Source: Combretum micranthum
Lineage: Eukaryota > Streptophyta > Magnoliopsida > Myrtales > Combretaceae
Length of the DNA: 64,000 nt
Assembly (NCBI GenBank): GCA_024138025.1
Contig: JAMXBD010000014.1
Coordinates: 930,001 to 994,000 of the forward strand
Reading direction: 5' to 3'
The position numbers were made by a program, and so were the translations under genes. The notes beneath the pieces were generated by a model, which was not told the DNA's origin, searched no databases, and was given only the letters and a program-made list of their open reading frames with translations. Positions 47,818 to 59,689 of the stretch are shown piece by piece. Position 1 is the stretch's first letter; each line of letters opens with the position of its first letter.

Positions 47818-50606
47818 ATGAAGGTGAGTAAAAGGATGAAGAAGAATAAGATGAATAATGCGAGGAGAAGTGAAATATTAACGCATTCAGATGGTAGTGT
47901 GCCACAAGTTCCATCACCACAAGATGAGTGGGTTGACGCAACAATTTCAAAAGACTTCTTTTGGGTAGATATACGAAAACGGGACTTATTTCCAAGTCAA
48001 CCTGTGGATGGTGAGTTGCACTTCATAAGTCAAGAGTCTCGTGTAGGAAATAGAGCGCTCATAGATGCGTCTTCCATATTGCGATTCAGAAATGAAAAGA
48101 AAAAGCTACCTCTCTCAGAATGCCAATTTCATTGTCCTAAACAATTTGTACAAGTATAGGGTCCTTAGGTAGGACATATTATTAAGAGATATGGAAGCAT
48201 CCTACAACAAGCGGGGGTATATGATTCAATATAGATTAGCTCAAAGTTAAGCTTTGCTCGCACCGCTAACATAGATATGTGGCGAGCCATCCTTTGTCAA
48301 TGGAGTATTCAAACACACAGTTTTATCACATCTTGGGGTGAAGTTACTCCTACTTATGTATGCTACTAGGCTTGCACGATGTAGGACTAATGGATATCAC
48401 TACCGCTGAGATTTCTGAGGAGGACAGTAGCTTGATAGACTTGTTAGAGACTCATATGGGAGTAGCTGTAGATAGTCGTAGACAGCTTACATTCTCCTCA
48501 TGGCTTAAATACTTCTTTGGGCAAGAGAAGGGAGGTGAGTTTACCCACAGGCCTGGCTACAATAGCAAGTATCCTCGTATCATTTCATTAGCATATACTA
48601 TTCTTTTTCCAATCATGACTTAACTCATCTATGTTTTTTTTTTTTAATTGTAGGGAGGAGTTAATAGCCTTTCTATCATTGTGGCTTTCCTTGTTTGTAT
48701 TCCCTGGCGGTCCCGAAGGCAGTATTAGTCCTCGCTTCTTCCACTTAGCAATCCGTATCTCACGTGGAGAGCGTTTCGCGTTGAGCCTCTTCTATTTGGG
48801 GTCTTTGTATCGACGATTAGATCTTTACCATGAGTCCTCGATACGATCCAAGGGACGGTACATGGTGGTATGTTATGTAGATATGACATTCTTGCAATTA
48901 TTTTTTGCTGAGCGTTACAAGAAATACTATGATCCACCACTTGAAAAACCTGATATAGTTGAACCACGAGCTTGGGCATGGGTGAACAGAAAGCCTTTGG
49001 GATTGCTAATTGATGTGATAGATAATGTTCAGGAATATAATTTCCGCCCTTATACTAAGGAAGTGGCTGGTTACGAATGGTACCCAGAATTTTATCCTCG
49101 AGGTTTTGAAGACTTGGTTAACTTGGTAGAGAACAGAGACAATTTGTCTACTGCTGAGGTGGGTTTTATCATTTGGTGCACACCTGGAAATCTCCCTTCA
49201 CTTCATGACTGGTGTGACTCTTCTGAAGAATTTCTTGAGTGTAGTGTTGTGGCATATCTACCCCATGGAGTTGCTCGTCAGTTTGGATTTGATCATGGTG
49301 TTCCTCGTAGTATTGGGATTACTGGAGATTTCAATGAATGTTGTAAGGAACTTCATCCAGAAAATTGGAAATGTATTTATCCAAACCTCAGACAGATCTT
49401 CTTCCCATCTAGTGATCGTATTGGCGTCATCTCCAATGGGTGGATGACTTACTGGACACGTTGTCTGGAAGAGTTTAAAAATTATATTAATTCAGAGATT
49501 GAAGTAGCACTTCCTGAGCCTTCTATACACAAATTTGAGTTTTACTTTCAGCTTTCAAACAAAAAGGCTTTCAATCAAGTCCAAAATCAAAAAACACGGT
49601 CTCCTATCAAGGTCATCAGGCACGTCAAACGTTCACGTGTTCATGAGGTACTAACATTGACTGACTGTATCATTGATTCCTTATATGCTTTTGATATATA
49701 ATTGACCCCTTTTTTTTTTTTTTTTTTAAGGATGAGCTGAGGACAAGCCAATCCAATATCACGAGCTAAAGTGAGGTGAATAGGGGTGTTTCTAGTGACA
49801 GGAACATCGGCACTTCCAAAATATTTATTTCATCAAAATCTTCTTCACCAAACATTTGCCCTTATCCTAATCGTTATGGTGTTGGGAAAGTACTGCAAAC
49901 AAGGGGTGATGGTGTAGTGACCGATGAAGATGATGAAGACGTGGTTGGTGAAGAGGAAGCTTCTGACGACTCTGGAAGTGATAGAAGCGATCATGCGGAT
50001 GAGAGCATACAAGAGAAAGACATTGATGCATATGCAGATGCATTAGCTGCGGAGATTTGTGGTGAGGGAATTGATGATGTCCCTTGTAATAATGCCTTTG
50101 AACCCCTGGCACACCAAGATACTACTCTTGCTCTTCCAAGTAACGAAATACCAGAACAAGTTGGAGGGGAAAATACACACCCGCACATGATAACTCAAGG
50201 GGAGAGTGTTTCCTTTTATGAATTCCTGGTCCCCCTTATTTATTTAGAGTCATGAAAGAGATTGCATGCACGTGATGAGGATTTTTGGGCGGGATCAATT
50301 TGTCCTGGTTCTGAAGTCACAAATGCTATGGTTGTGATGTTAGGTCGGGCTTGTATGCTGCTAAGTAAACCATGGAATTCATTTTCTTCGGCTAACTTAG
50401 AGTTATTGGTACAAGCTTTTAATAGTGCTCGTGCCTTGGGGTTTAAAATTGATAGCTTGGAGAGTGTTGCTAGCAAGGCGCAAAAGATATTGCACCATCG
50501 ACCATTAATCCAACGTTACGAGAGGCTCAAACCTGAACTTGAGGCGACACAACTCGAATTGGAGAATTCTCTTGAGGGTCTTGATACTGCTTCTATAGCA
50601 GAATAG
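47818..50606 (+). pseudogene. plant mobile domain (PMD) gene carried antisense inside the retrotransposon
   Basis: Three exons: 47818-48534, 48654-49647 and 49731-50606, with GT..AG introns of 119 and 83 bp. The N-terminus is basic (KVSKRMKKNK). The PMD (aminotransferase-like) domain runs from about 48175 to 49300; clear parts are YGSILQQAGVYDSI, MWRAILCQW, LWLSLFVFPGGP and LAIRISRGERFAL. An acidic linker follows (VTDEDDEDVVGEEE), then a helical C-terminus ending in a Leu/Glu-rich segment. PMD proteins such as MAIN and MAIL1 act in plant gene silencing and genome integrity, and transposon-borne relatives are known. Lesions: stops at 48157, 48166 and 48232, a frameshift near 48357, a phase mismatch at the first intron, and stops at 49767 and 50253. 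Exon 3 stays in one frame across both stops. Non-functional now, but recently coding. Confidence 0.8.
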
Positions 50607-51177
50607 ATTATTACATTGGTCATGATACTTTTTTTTTTTCAAGGATTGCGTTAAGTTATGTAACTTCATGAACTTTGTCTTTGTTTTGTTTCATGTTTCA
50701 TGCACAATATTTTACATGATGCTACTTTCTCTTAGTTTTGTTCCCTTCACTTGGTATCGTATCATAATACGATGAACTCGTGCGCTTTAAAGAATGTAAG
50801 ATTCATGTAGCGGCACATTATATGTTATGACTTTGCGCGTTTAAATTATTATTTCTTTTGCGAGCAAAGACTTCTTGATTTCACAAGAATTGTCAAGGGG
50901 GTATTACCCACTACTTAACCATTCCATCAAATGTGATGGTTAACATAACGTACTTAGGAAAAAATTCATATGCATATATTATGCCACGCGCTTAGTAAGT
51001 TTTAACAATTACAAGCTGCATGTTGTAACATAAATAAATGTCGCGCACATAGGAGACAAGTCTCTTACCAAGAAGCAGCAACATACAAATATAATCATAT
51101 AACCAACCCGATTGATCAAATAATCATGTGAAAGCAAGCTTATATTATTCAAGCTATCATCATCGCTGATTATATTA
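50607..51177. other. spacer between the PMD gene end and the pol end (convergent)
   Basis: The two reading units converge here. AT-rich with no supported feature. It must hold the 3' ends of the PMD transcript and of the pol reading frame. Confidence 0.4.
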
Positions 51178-54100
51178 TTACATATGAAACTTCTTTACAT
51201 ATTGAAAATTTATAGGAGCTGTAATAGCATCAGTCTTTGGATTGAGGAGCTTGCAATACGCGCTATCATGGACTTCATGTATAATGAAGGGACCTTCCCA
51301 TTTTGGCATGAACTTTGGCGCAGGTATACTTCGGCGCACATGCTCGGCTGCACGAAGTACAACATCACCCACTTGAAAGGACCTTTTCCTCACCAACCGG
51401 TCATAGGCCAGACCAAGCTTGTGTTGGTAGTTGATCAAGTTGTTTTTGGCTATATCTTGTCTTTCATCTAAGGCTTCCAGATCTATTGTGCGTAAAGCAT
51501 CTGGCTCAAGCTCAGCATTGATCGCCAGTCGTGCTGAAGGGATCAGAACCTCCATGGGCACAATTGCTTCGGCACTAGGGGTGGGCACGGATCGGTTTGG
51601 TTCGGTTTTTCCTAAAACCAAACCAAACCTAATTTACGGTTTGGTTTTTTTTCCATCCCAAACCAAACCATTAAATAACGGTTTGGTTCGGATTATATAT
51701 TTTTAAACCATTAAATAACGGTTTGGTTCGGTTTGGATTACGGTTTAAATCAAAATTCTAACTAAAAATCTAGTTTTTTTATATTTGCGTAGATTCTTAA
51801 ATATTTATATCATTTTACAAAGTTGATATTATAAACCATGACAAAATACTTTATAAATTAATCATACTTTTAATCTATAGTTTTCTATAAAATCAATTAT
51901 CCACGAATAAAATACATTCACCAACCATTATATAGTAAGTCATAATTTATTATTTTTAATATAACCATCATTGTCAATTATCTACCAATAATTTAGCTAA
52001 AATAAAAAATCATCTATAAACCAAATTCATCAATGAATAAAATGATCAGCTGACAAAATATATTAAACAACTAATACATAATGAAAGTTTATAACTGAAT
52101 AAATAAATTTCATACTTTACAAAGTTAAAAGCTATTTAAAAAACAATAGTTCATCATTAATAAAAAGTTACATATCATGAGCTTAAAAAAAATTAAAAAA
52201 AGGACAAGTTGATTTTAATTAATATTCATCAAATAATAAAATCATTATTATATTTTTCTAAAATGGTTTGGTTCGATTTTACGGATTGATTTGGTTTACC
52301 TTCCAAACCAAACCATAAATTTACAGATTGGTTCGGATTTGAAAATTTTCAAACCAAACCATGAAAAAAACCATATTTTCGGTTTGGATTGGTTTGGTTC
52401 AGTCGGTTTTTTTGCCCACCCCTATTCGGCACCATACACTAGCAAAAAGGTGTTGCTTATGTTGGTCGCCGCTTCGAAGTCCTATAGGCCCAAAGTGCTA
52501 AGGATAGCTTATCATGCCATTCTTTTATGGTTGTCATGTACCATACGATTGAGAACTTTCAAAAGAGTCTTGTTTGTAGCTTCCGCTTGGCCGTTACCCT
52601 TAGGGTAATAAGGGGTCAACTTCACATGATCAATACTATATGATTCCAACAGTTGTCGAACATGCGAATTGATGAAGGGAGTGCCATTATCTGAAAGAAT
52701 GCACTTCGAAATCCCGAATCTGCATATAATGTTCTCCTTAATGAAGCTTGCAACTGTTGGTCCCGTTGCCTTCTTTAAAGGAATAGCTTCCACCTACTTA
52801 GTAAAACATTCGGTTCCAGCTAGGATCCAAATACATCCTTTAGACGGCGGGTGAATAGGACCGATTAGATCAAATGCCCAAGTATGAAAAGGCCATGGTG
52901 TTGTTAGACTATGAAGTACGACCGCAGGAGCGTGGATCGCATCTCCATGTTCTTGGCAAGGAACGCATCGTTTAACAAAATTGGAACAGTCTGATTCCAT
53001 GGTTGGCCAATAGTACCCCATGTCAAGTAATTGATAATACAACTTCCTCGCACCTTGGTGTTCACCACATTCTCCAGCATGTACCTCAGTTAATATTTGT
53101 TCCGTTTCAGGAGATGCAATGCATCTGAGAGGCTTTCCCATAAATGAAACTCTATACAATTCATCTTCATGCATTAGGTACTTGCGCGCCTTCCTTTTTA
53201 CTAATTTGGCATCCGTATTATTAGTTGGTAGCACATTATTCTTCAAGTAATCGATGTACGGACGACGCCAATCTCCAGCACTTGCGACAAAATTACATTC
53301 TTTTGCATCTGGTAACTCGGAGCACTTGGGACAATGTGTTTGCACCTGAGATGCATCCTTAGCCATTGTGGGCCAGTAATACCCTGCACGTTGAATGCGA
53401 CGATACAAGGGAGGTCCTTCTTCCCCACACCAGATCTTATGATACTTGTCCAATTTTAGGCGAGCCTGTTTCGCACAGATGCATCGCGATAGAACGCCCT
53501 CAGGTCCTTTGAAGTATAAGGCGCCATTGATGTGAACAAAATTCTTCAAGGTAACTATGGAGGCCGCATTGGGTTGCGCCAATTGGGCCTTGATACCAAC
53601 GCGCCAGTCATCTCCTGTTTCCTCATCTTCTTCTAACAATTGCAAGGCTGTGCAAGGAATGGTTTTCTTGATAACTTTAACATCTAGGCTTTCATCTGAA
53701 GCATGCATCGGAATTTTGGATGCTAGTGTTGCCAATGCATCTGCATAACGATTTGTAGATCGCTTGGTATGTTCATACCTTACGACTCCAAACTTCCCAA
53801 TTAGAGCTTGCACTGCAGCCCTATAAGGCGCAAGTGCTGGCTCCTTGAGGGCATATTCACCATTAGTTTGCTTAATGATCAAATTTGAATCACCACGAAT
53901 ACACAGATGGTTTGCTCCAGCTTCCAAAGCAAAGACGATCCCAAGTAACAATGCCTCGTATTCAGCTTCATTATTAGTGCAATGAAAGTCAAGTTTAAAT
54001 GCCAAAGGTATTTCTTGGCCATTGGGTGATGTCAATACAACTCCTGCTCCCCAACCTTGACTTCCCGATGAACCATCAAACTGGAGTGACCATTCTCCTT

Positions 54101-55660
54101 CTGTTTCAATCATGAGTGAGTCCTCATGGAATTCCGCTGTATACTTTCTGTGATCACATCTTCACTTTCATTCGGAAAATGAGCTAGGAGATCAGCTAAG
54201 GCTTGTGACTTGATAGCTTTAGGAGCTGTATTGTAATATCAAACTCTCCAAGAAGCAACAACCACTTCGCTACACGCCCAGATAACGCTGGTCGTGACAA
54301 TAAGTACTTGATAGGATCTGATCGGGTAACGAGGTTGACCTTGTGCGCTAGAAAGTAGTGACGCAACTTTTGGGTGGCAAACACCACGCGAGACAATGCT
54401 TTTCGCAAGCTGGGTATTTGACCTCGCTTCCTTGAAGCGAACGACTCAAATAGTAGACCGGCCGTTCTTGGCCATCTATTTCTTGTGCAAGTAAGGCTCC
54501 GATGGATCTGCTAGTAGAAGTAAGATACAATATCATCGGTACTCCCTTCACAGGCATAGTCATGGTGTGAGAAGAAGTGAGAATTCCCTTAATTCTTTGA
54601 ATTGCATCCTCATGGACTTGGTCCCATTCAAATGTGACTCCTTTCTTCATGAGTTGATGTAAGGAATATGAAATCTCTGCAAGTGCAGGTATGAATCTCC
54701 TAATATAAGAGACCTTTCCCATGAAAGTTTTCAATTCTTTCAAATTAATAGGTGAAGGAATAGATAATATAGCTTGTATCTTTGCGGGATCAACATCAAT
54801 CCCCTTCCTATGGACTGCAAATCCAAGAAATTTTCCTGAAGCAACTCTAAAATCACATTTCAAAGGATTCATGTAAAGCTTATACAATCGACATCGTTCA
54901 AAAACCTTCCGAGATGGACCAAATGGTCAGATGCATGTTTTGATTTCACAACTATGTCATCCATATAGTCCTCCATGAAATCATGCATCATATCATGAAA
55001 TATGGCTGTCATTGCTCTTTGATAAGTTACGCCAACGTTCTTGAGTCCAAAGGGCATGACAGTATAATAGAAATTCTCAACAGGAGTTAGGAAGGCAGTA
55101 CGCTCGGCATCTCCAATTGTCATTTTAATTTGATTATATCCATTGAAACCATCCATGAATGAAAATAATTCATGTCCTGCAGTGACATCCACTAAGGTGT
55201 TTATATTTGGCAAATGGAAATCATCTTTAGGACAAGTCTTGTTCCAATCTTGAAAATCCACGCAAACCTTTATTTGACCATTCTTTTTTCTAATAGGTAC
55301 GATATTTGCGAGCCAAGTAGGGTGTTTGATTGGTCTGATAAAGCATGCATGGAGCAACTTCTCAATTTCGTGCTTAATTTGAACTTCTACCTCAGGATGG
55401 AAAACTCATTGCCCTTGCTTAACAAAAGTCGTGCCTGGGGTAATATTTAGTGTGTGCACTACAAGACTAGGGTCTAGACCTGGCATCTCATCATATGCCC
55501 AAGCAAACACGTCTTTATATTCTCTTAACAAATCAATAAGAGGACTCTTAACCTCTTGTAACAAACCTTTGCTAACAAAAATTGGCCGCGGCGACTCTTC
55601 TAGTTGCGCTAGATCCAATTCCTCAATTTCTTCATTTTGTGGCTTTATTTGATTTTGCAT
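51178..55660 (-). pseudogene. pol: younger Tat pol: reverse transcriptase, RNase H, second RNase H, integrase
   Basis: Copies element RNA and integrates the DNA. The reverse transcriptase has FMDGFNGYNQI and YMDDIVVKS (about 54967). RNase H follows to about 54200. A second, archaeal-type RNase H (54113 down) has FDGSS, NNEAEYEAL, RGDSNLI and RYADALA. Two successive zinc-binding modules precede the integrase core, whose catalytic acids sit in FDLIGPI, LSDNGTPF and GNGQAEATNK. The C-terminal GPF segment is KWEGPFII, and the stop is at 51178. Lesions: a stop at about 55406, a shift at about 54905, shifts around 54350 and 54195, TAG replacing the usual Trp after FTK (52794), a shift at about 52520, and a MITE at 51576-52424. 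Defective. Confidence 0.9.
51576..52424. mobile_element. hAT-type MITE, 849 bp, inside integrase, TSD TTCGGCAC
   Basis: Perfect 12-bp inverted ends TAGGGGTGGGCA/TGCCCACCCCTA and a perfect 8-bp duplication TTCGGCAC (51568-51575 and 52425-52432). Subterminal GGTTTGGTTCGG repeats occur in both orientations, the interior is AT-rich, and there is no transposase. It splits the integrase frame between a YGAE motif and the C-terminal domain. Confidence 0.95.
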
Positions 55661-55811
55661 TTGTTGAGGAGCGGGCAGAATTTCTTGAATTGGTACAGGG
55701 TCTGAAGAAGAACAAACTTCGTTAGACCCTAGAAACCATCATAAGAGATATACTCTCCGCCCATCTTCTTTGACATAACTTTCAACAGCATCAACCTGCT
55801 TATTCTTCTTT

Positions 55812-56432
55812 TTACCGCCTCGACACCACGCATCTTTCTTTTCTTTTGTTGGCCCTCTTGAACTTTTTCCCAAGTGGGTAATGGCACACCTGAAGCTCTA
55901 GCAATAGCTGTCTCACCTTCATGGCATACTCATTGAAGAAGGTAGACTCAATGAAATATGTCTCATCATGCTCAAAAGGATTCTTCGTAGCAGGAATAAA
56001 TATATCCTTCCCTTTCCAATGTCCTTTGATACATTGATGCATAGTCGACGGTACTAAATTGTGATCGTGCAGCCACTTCCTACCTATCAAGAGATGATAG
56101 GACACAGGCGCATCAATCACATGAAAAGTAACGATACCACGAATAGGCCCAATCTTAAGATCAACATTAACTCTTCCGATCGTCTTCGTTATAGTATGAC
56201 TAAAGCCATTAACTGAAATGGGTTGCTTCACCAAACGATGATAGTCGATACCAGCAGCTTCCAATGTAGTCTTAGGCATGATGTTGAGAGAAGAACCAGC
56301 GTCAATGAATGTCCTCTTAACTGGGTAGCCATTAAGTATGCCCTCCACATATAATGGTCGATTGTGATTTGGACTATCTACACACATATCTGCATCGGTG
56401 AACAAGATTGCATTTTCATGCGCTCGAGCCAT
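55812..56432 (-). pseudogene. younger Tat aspartic protease
   Basis: Processes gag-pol. The active-site motif reads IDAGSSLNIM (Asp at about 56303). A hydrophobic flap-like region (VTFHVIDAPVSYHLLIGRKW) follows, as in Tat proteases. It is in a different frame from gag, with the shift near 56430-56450, and is separated from reverse transcriptase by a further frame break near 55800. Confidence 0.8.
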
Positions 56433-58391
56433 TCTTTTGACGGCTGCGCTGCATTACACTCGGCATATTGTCCCTCGAAATTTGCGCAAGTGCAGTTGCT
56501 GCTGCAAGCTTCGCCTTTTCATCAAAACCAAGTAGATCAAAGAAATTTCTAAAATTAGAAGTTTTCAAAAGTGCCGCAGCAATGGGAGCACAATTATTTT
56601 CCTCAACTTCATGTTGTTTTCCTTTCGCGTTACTTGCCTCGGCAAGTGGTGCATCATTGGCTTCTACTGTGGCAGGATCATGAATAACGACGTTAACGGC
56701 ACCACGCTGATTATTATGGGTTGGAAGTGGATTGTTCCTAACGTCGTTATTTTCGATAACAAGCTCTCCATTCTGCACTCTTTCATTGAAAATCCTCTTC
56801 AAAGTAAAACAATCCCTAGTAGGATGCCCCACAATTCTGTGGAACCTACAAAATTTAGGATCATTCTTCTCCTCCTGAGTTGGTAAACGCTCTACCCTTG
56901 GGAGTTTGAGATTTCCATCTCTCAACCATTGATCTAGCATAGCGTGCACCTTTCCCATTGAGCAAGGATATGTTAGCACTTCCTTTGTTCTCTCACGTCC
57001 AGACTTTTCAACTCTTCGTTTCTTCTCATCTTTGAGATCCTCACTTTGAGTTGCATTCACTGACGGTCCTCTTTTGTTAAACTTCACATTTCCTCCTCTT
57101 TGTCGCATGACAGAATTATTAGTCCTTCGCGCATTCTCAACCAAAGTGGAGAATGAGGCTAAAGAGAGATTTTCCAGATGTACCGCATATTCGGTGAACA
57201 TGCCTTGGATGCAAATTTTCACCAGCTCTCTTTCGTCACATATGTCTTGGATGTCTAGTGAACGTTCCCTGAAACGCTCAATATAATCCATCAAGTCTTC
57301 CTTGGGCTTCTGGCGAATCCGTCCCATATCAGTCAAGGTCACTCGTTCCTGTGTGGAGAAGAACTTCTCTAGGAACATCTTGCACATAGTTGCCCATGAA
57401 TCTACTGATCCAGGGGAAGGTTGACGTACCATGTGTACGCTTTCTCTGTAAGGGACTTAGAAAATTCTTTCAACTTGAGATCATCATCAAATCCATAAAC
57501 CTCTAGCGTTTCAATGAACTTCAACAAATGTTCCTTGGCACTTCCTTTCTTACCATTGAATAGCATGAATTTGGGACTCACATAGTCTTGAGGATATGGC
57601 TTAGCAGCAATACGTTGATTGTATGGGAGCTTGAGATCCAATACTCCCACATCAGACTTAGCTTGTATTTCCCTCAAGTACATGTCTAGATCTTCTTTCG
57701 TGACGAAAGTAACTTTAGGAGTTGAAGTAGTAACTTCAACTGGTGTAGCTGGAGTGACAGTCTGGAGTGGAGTTGTATTTGGTTGAGCAGCAGGTCCACC
57801 AATGACAATCTGTGGCGTAGTCTGTGAGGATGAAGATCCTCCGGGTTGAACATGTACTGTAGGCTGGGAGGTTGAGGGTCCTCTTAGCTGAATTCTTGTG
57901 TTTACTACCTGAGGTACAGGCAATTGTGTAACTATAGGCTCCAACGGAGGGGCTTGCTCCCTAATTTCAATAGTGTCATGTTCAGGAGTAGGAAGAGGAT
58001 CAACAGGTCGAGGTACTTGAAGAGCTTGTGAAGTTTGAGGAGCTTGAGGCACTTGAGGTGCCTGAGAAGCACGTTGCTGCGCGACAATGGCAGGGGTTGA
58101 CGAAGTCGCTCCTTGTTGCGCGGCAGCAATAGTGGCTATACCAGGTAGGTATTGAGCAAACATCGCCATGAATTGTTGAAATTGTCTTGTAGACTCTTGT
58201 ATTGACTGGTTGACTTGTACGGTATTTTCTTATACAACGTGCAAGATTGCAGCGTTGTCAGGTTGAGCACCAGTAAGTTGGTTAACATCTTCGAGTGCTG
58301 GCATGTCATGCTCAGCAACCTCAAGATTAGTATCAGTTTCTTGAGTCACACCCTTAGTGGGATCAGTAGGTCTTTTTCTTGGAGGTGCCAT
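56416..58391 (-). pseudogene. gag: younger Tat gag
   Basis: The structural protein. The start ATG at 58391 opens MAPPRKRPTDP, 44 bases inside the 5' LTR border. A Pro/Gln/Thr-rich part (PQVPQAPQTSQA) is followed by the retrotransposon gag domain (NGKKGSAKEHLLKFIETL, AYTWYVNLP, then FLEKFFSTQERVTL). A zinc-knuckle-like CRFHRIVGHPTRDC comes next. Lesions: an in-frame TAA at 58230 and a one-base shift near 57420 within a run of C. Otherwise long open frames remain. Confidence 0.85.
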
Positions 58392-58410
58392 CACACAAGT
58401 ATTGATTTCC

Positions 58411-58435
58411 CTGTCCCCAGTGGAGTCGCCAAAAA
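58411..58435 (-). promoter_or_regulatory. primer-binding-site region of the younger element
   Basis: Directly inside the 5' LTR the minus strand reads TTTTTGGCGACTCCACTGGG, the usual post-LTR sequence of Tat-type elements. The older element has the same region at 62155-62176. Confidence 0.75.
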
Positions 58436-59087
58436 TGTGTGGGTATGAACCCAGATGCAATGATCACGAGCGTGCCGCGTGACTATCGCGCTACACGTGA
58501 TCTAGGGAAACAACACGTACAAAGATGATCAGGAAGTAATCGTATAGGGAGAAGGAGTAGGCAGTCTCAATAGGCTCTAACACACGTGTGACAGGTGAGG
58601 GAGCTAAAGAGCATCAACCTCACTGAGTACTATGGATTCGTGTATGTTCTTGAATAAATCAAGTGTTTAATTCACCAAGGCGGAAATCTAGCAGCACGAC
58701 GGCGTTTTTCCAAGATTTCACCTTGTCTAAATGAGGTAAGGACTAAGGTATTTATAGAGAATTTAGCTGTCGATGTCGTTCGTCAGATGAGACAGACGAC
58801 CAACGGCCAAGATGAGTCCCTCTCATTATGGATATGGATGTGGGCTCTCTTATGGACCCAGGCCTATTGAGGCCTTCATTGTAATGTGTGTGAGCCAATT
58901 TGAGAAAGGTTGGAATTGGGCAGGCTAATTCCAACGGGCCTTACTCCAAGCTTCCCATGCCAATTCTCCCATGATCATCCCAATTGATTTGGACCTAACT
59001 CCTTGAGCCCTGTCACATTAGCCCATAGAATTAAACCCAGATAAAGATTAGGCTAGAGGTCTTTATGACAAGATCAATACATCTACA
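58436..59087 (-). mobile_element. 5' LTR of the younger Tat element
   Basis: 652 bp, matching the 3' LTR at about 95 percent by eye. TATA box at about 58747-58757 on the minus strand. Confidence 0.9.
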
Positions 59088-59689
59088 GTATGAAAACATC
59101 TTTCCCTTTCCAATATCCCTTCATACACTGATGCAGTGTTGAAGGGACAAGATTGTGATCATGTATCCATTTTTGCCCTACTAACAAGTGGTAGGAGATA
59201 GAAGCATCCATTACATGAAATTTTGTTGATCTCTAGATAGGGATGGGGCTAACCTTAAAATCCACATTAATGAAACCTATTGTCTTAGTAGGGACATCAT
59301 TGAAGTCGTATATGTCAATCAGTTGTCGAACCAACTTCCTCATATCAAGTATTGTTACTTTAAAGGGTTGAAATAGACATGACATTAAGTGGGGGGCCAT
59401 TGTCAATGAAGGTTCTCCTGATGGAATGACCATTAAGTTCACCCTTCACAAACAATGGATGGTTATGGTTCGAATTGCTAGTGCATGTATCATCTTTTGT
59501 GAAAATTAAACCTATTCATGTGCCTTTGCCATCTAGTGTACTAGCTATACAACTTTGCATCTCTCGTATTAGTGTTTGGAAATTTGCACAAGAGTGTTTG
59601 TAGCTGCAATCCAGGATTCCTCGTTAAATCCGAGGAGATCAAAGAAATTCCTTACATTAGAGATTTTGAGCAAAGCTAAAGTAATGAGA
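59088..59689 (-). pseudogene. older element: protease and gag end
   Basis: It continues the sequence interrupted at 43655. The protease flap region and a degraded active site correspond to the younger element's 56010-56560. Multiple stops. Confidence 0.7.

Larger units (their letters stand above)
43656..59087 (-). mobile_element. complete 15.4-kb Tat-type Ty3/gypsy retrotransposon
   Basis: Layout on the minus strand: 5' LTR (59087-58436), primer site, gag, protease, reverse transcriptase, RNase H, a second RNase H, integrase, a spacer with an antisense PMD gene and ~190-bp tandem repeats, polypurine tract, 3' LTR (44306-43656). Dual RNase H domains and an extra antisense ORF are hallmarks of the Tat group. 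It sits inside an older relative: flanking GTATA (43651-43655) and GTATG (59088-59092) form the target duplication with one change, and the host's pro/gag sequence resumes at once. All reading frames carry stops or shifts, so it is defective. Confidence 0.9.

Noticed and set aside
49867..50188. Minus-strand frames opposite the PMD gene
   Set aside because: Shadows of the PMD coding strand; His-rich or unrelated to any domain.
51176..51471. Plus-strand frame opposite the integrase C-terminus
   Set aside because: Shadow of the integrase frame, which has the recognisable GPF motif.
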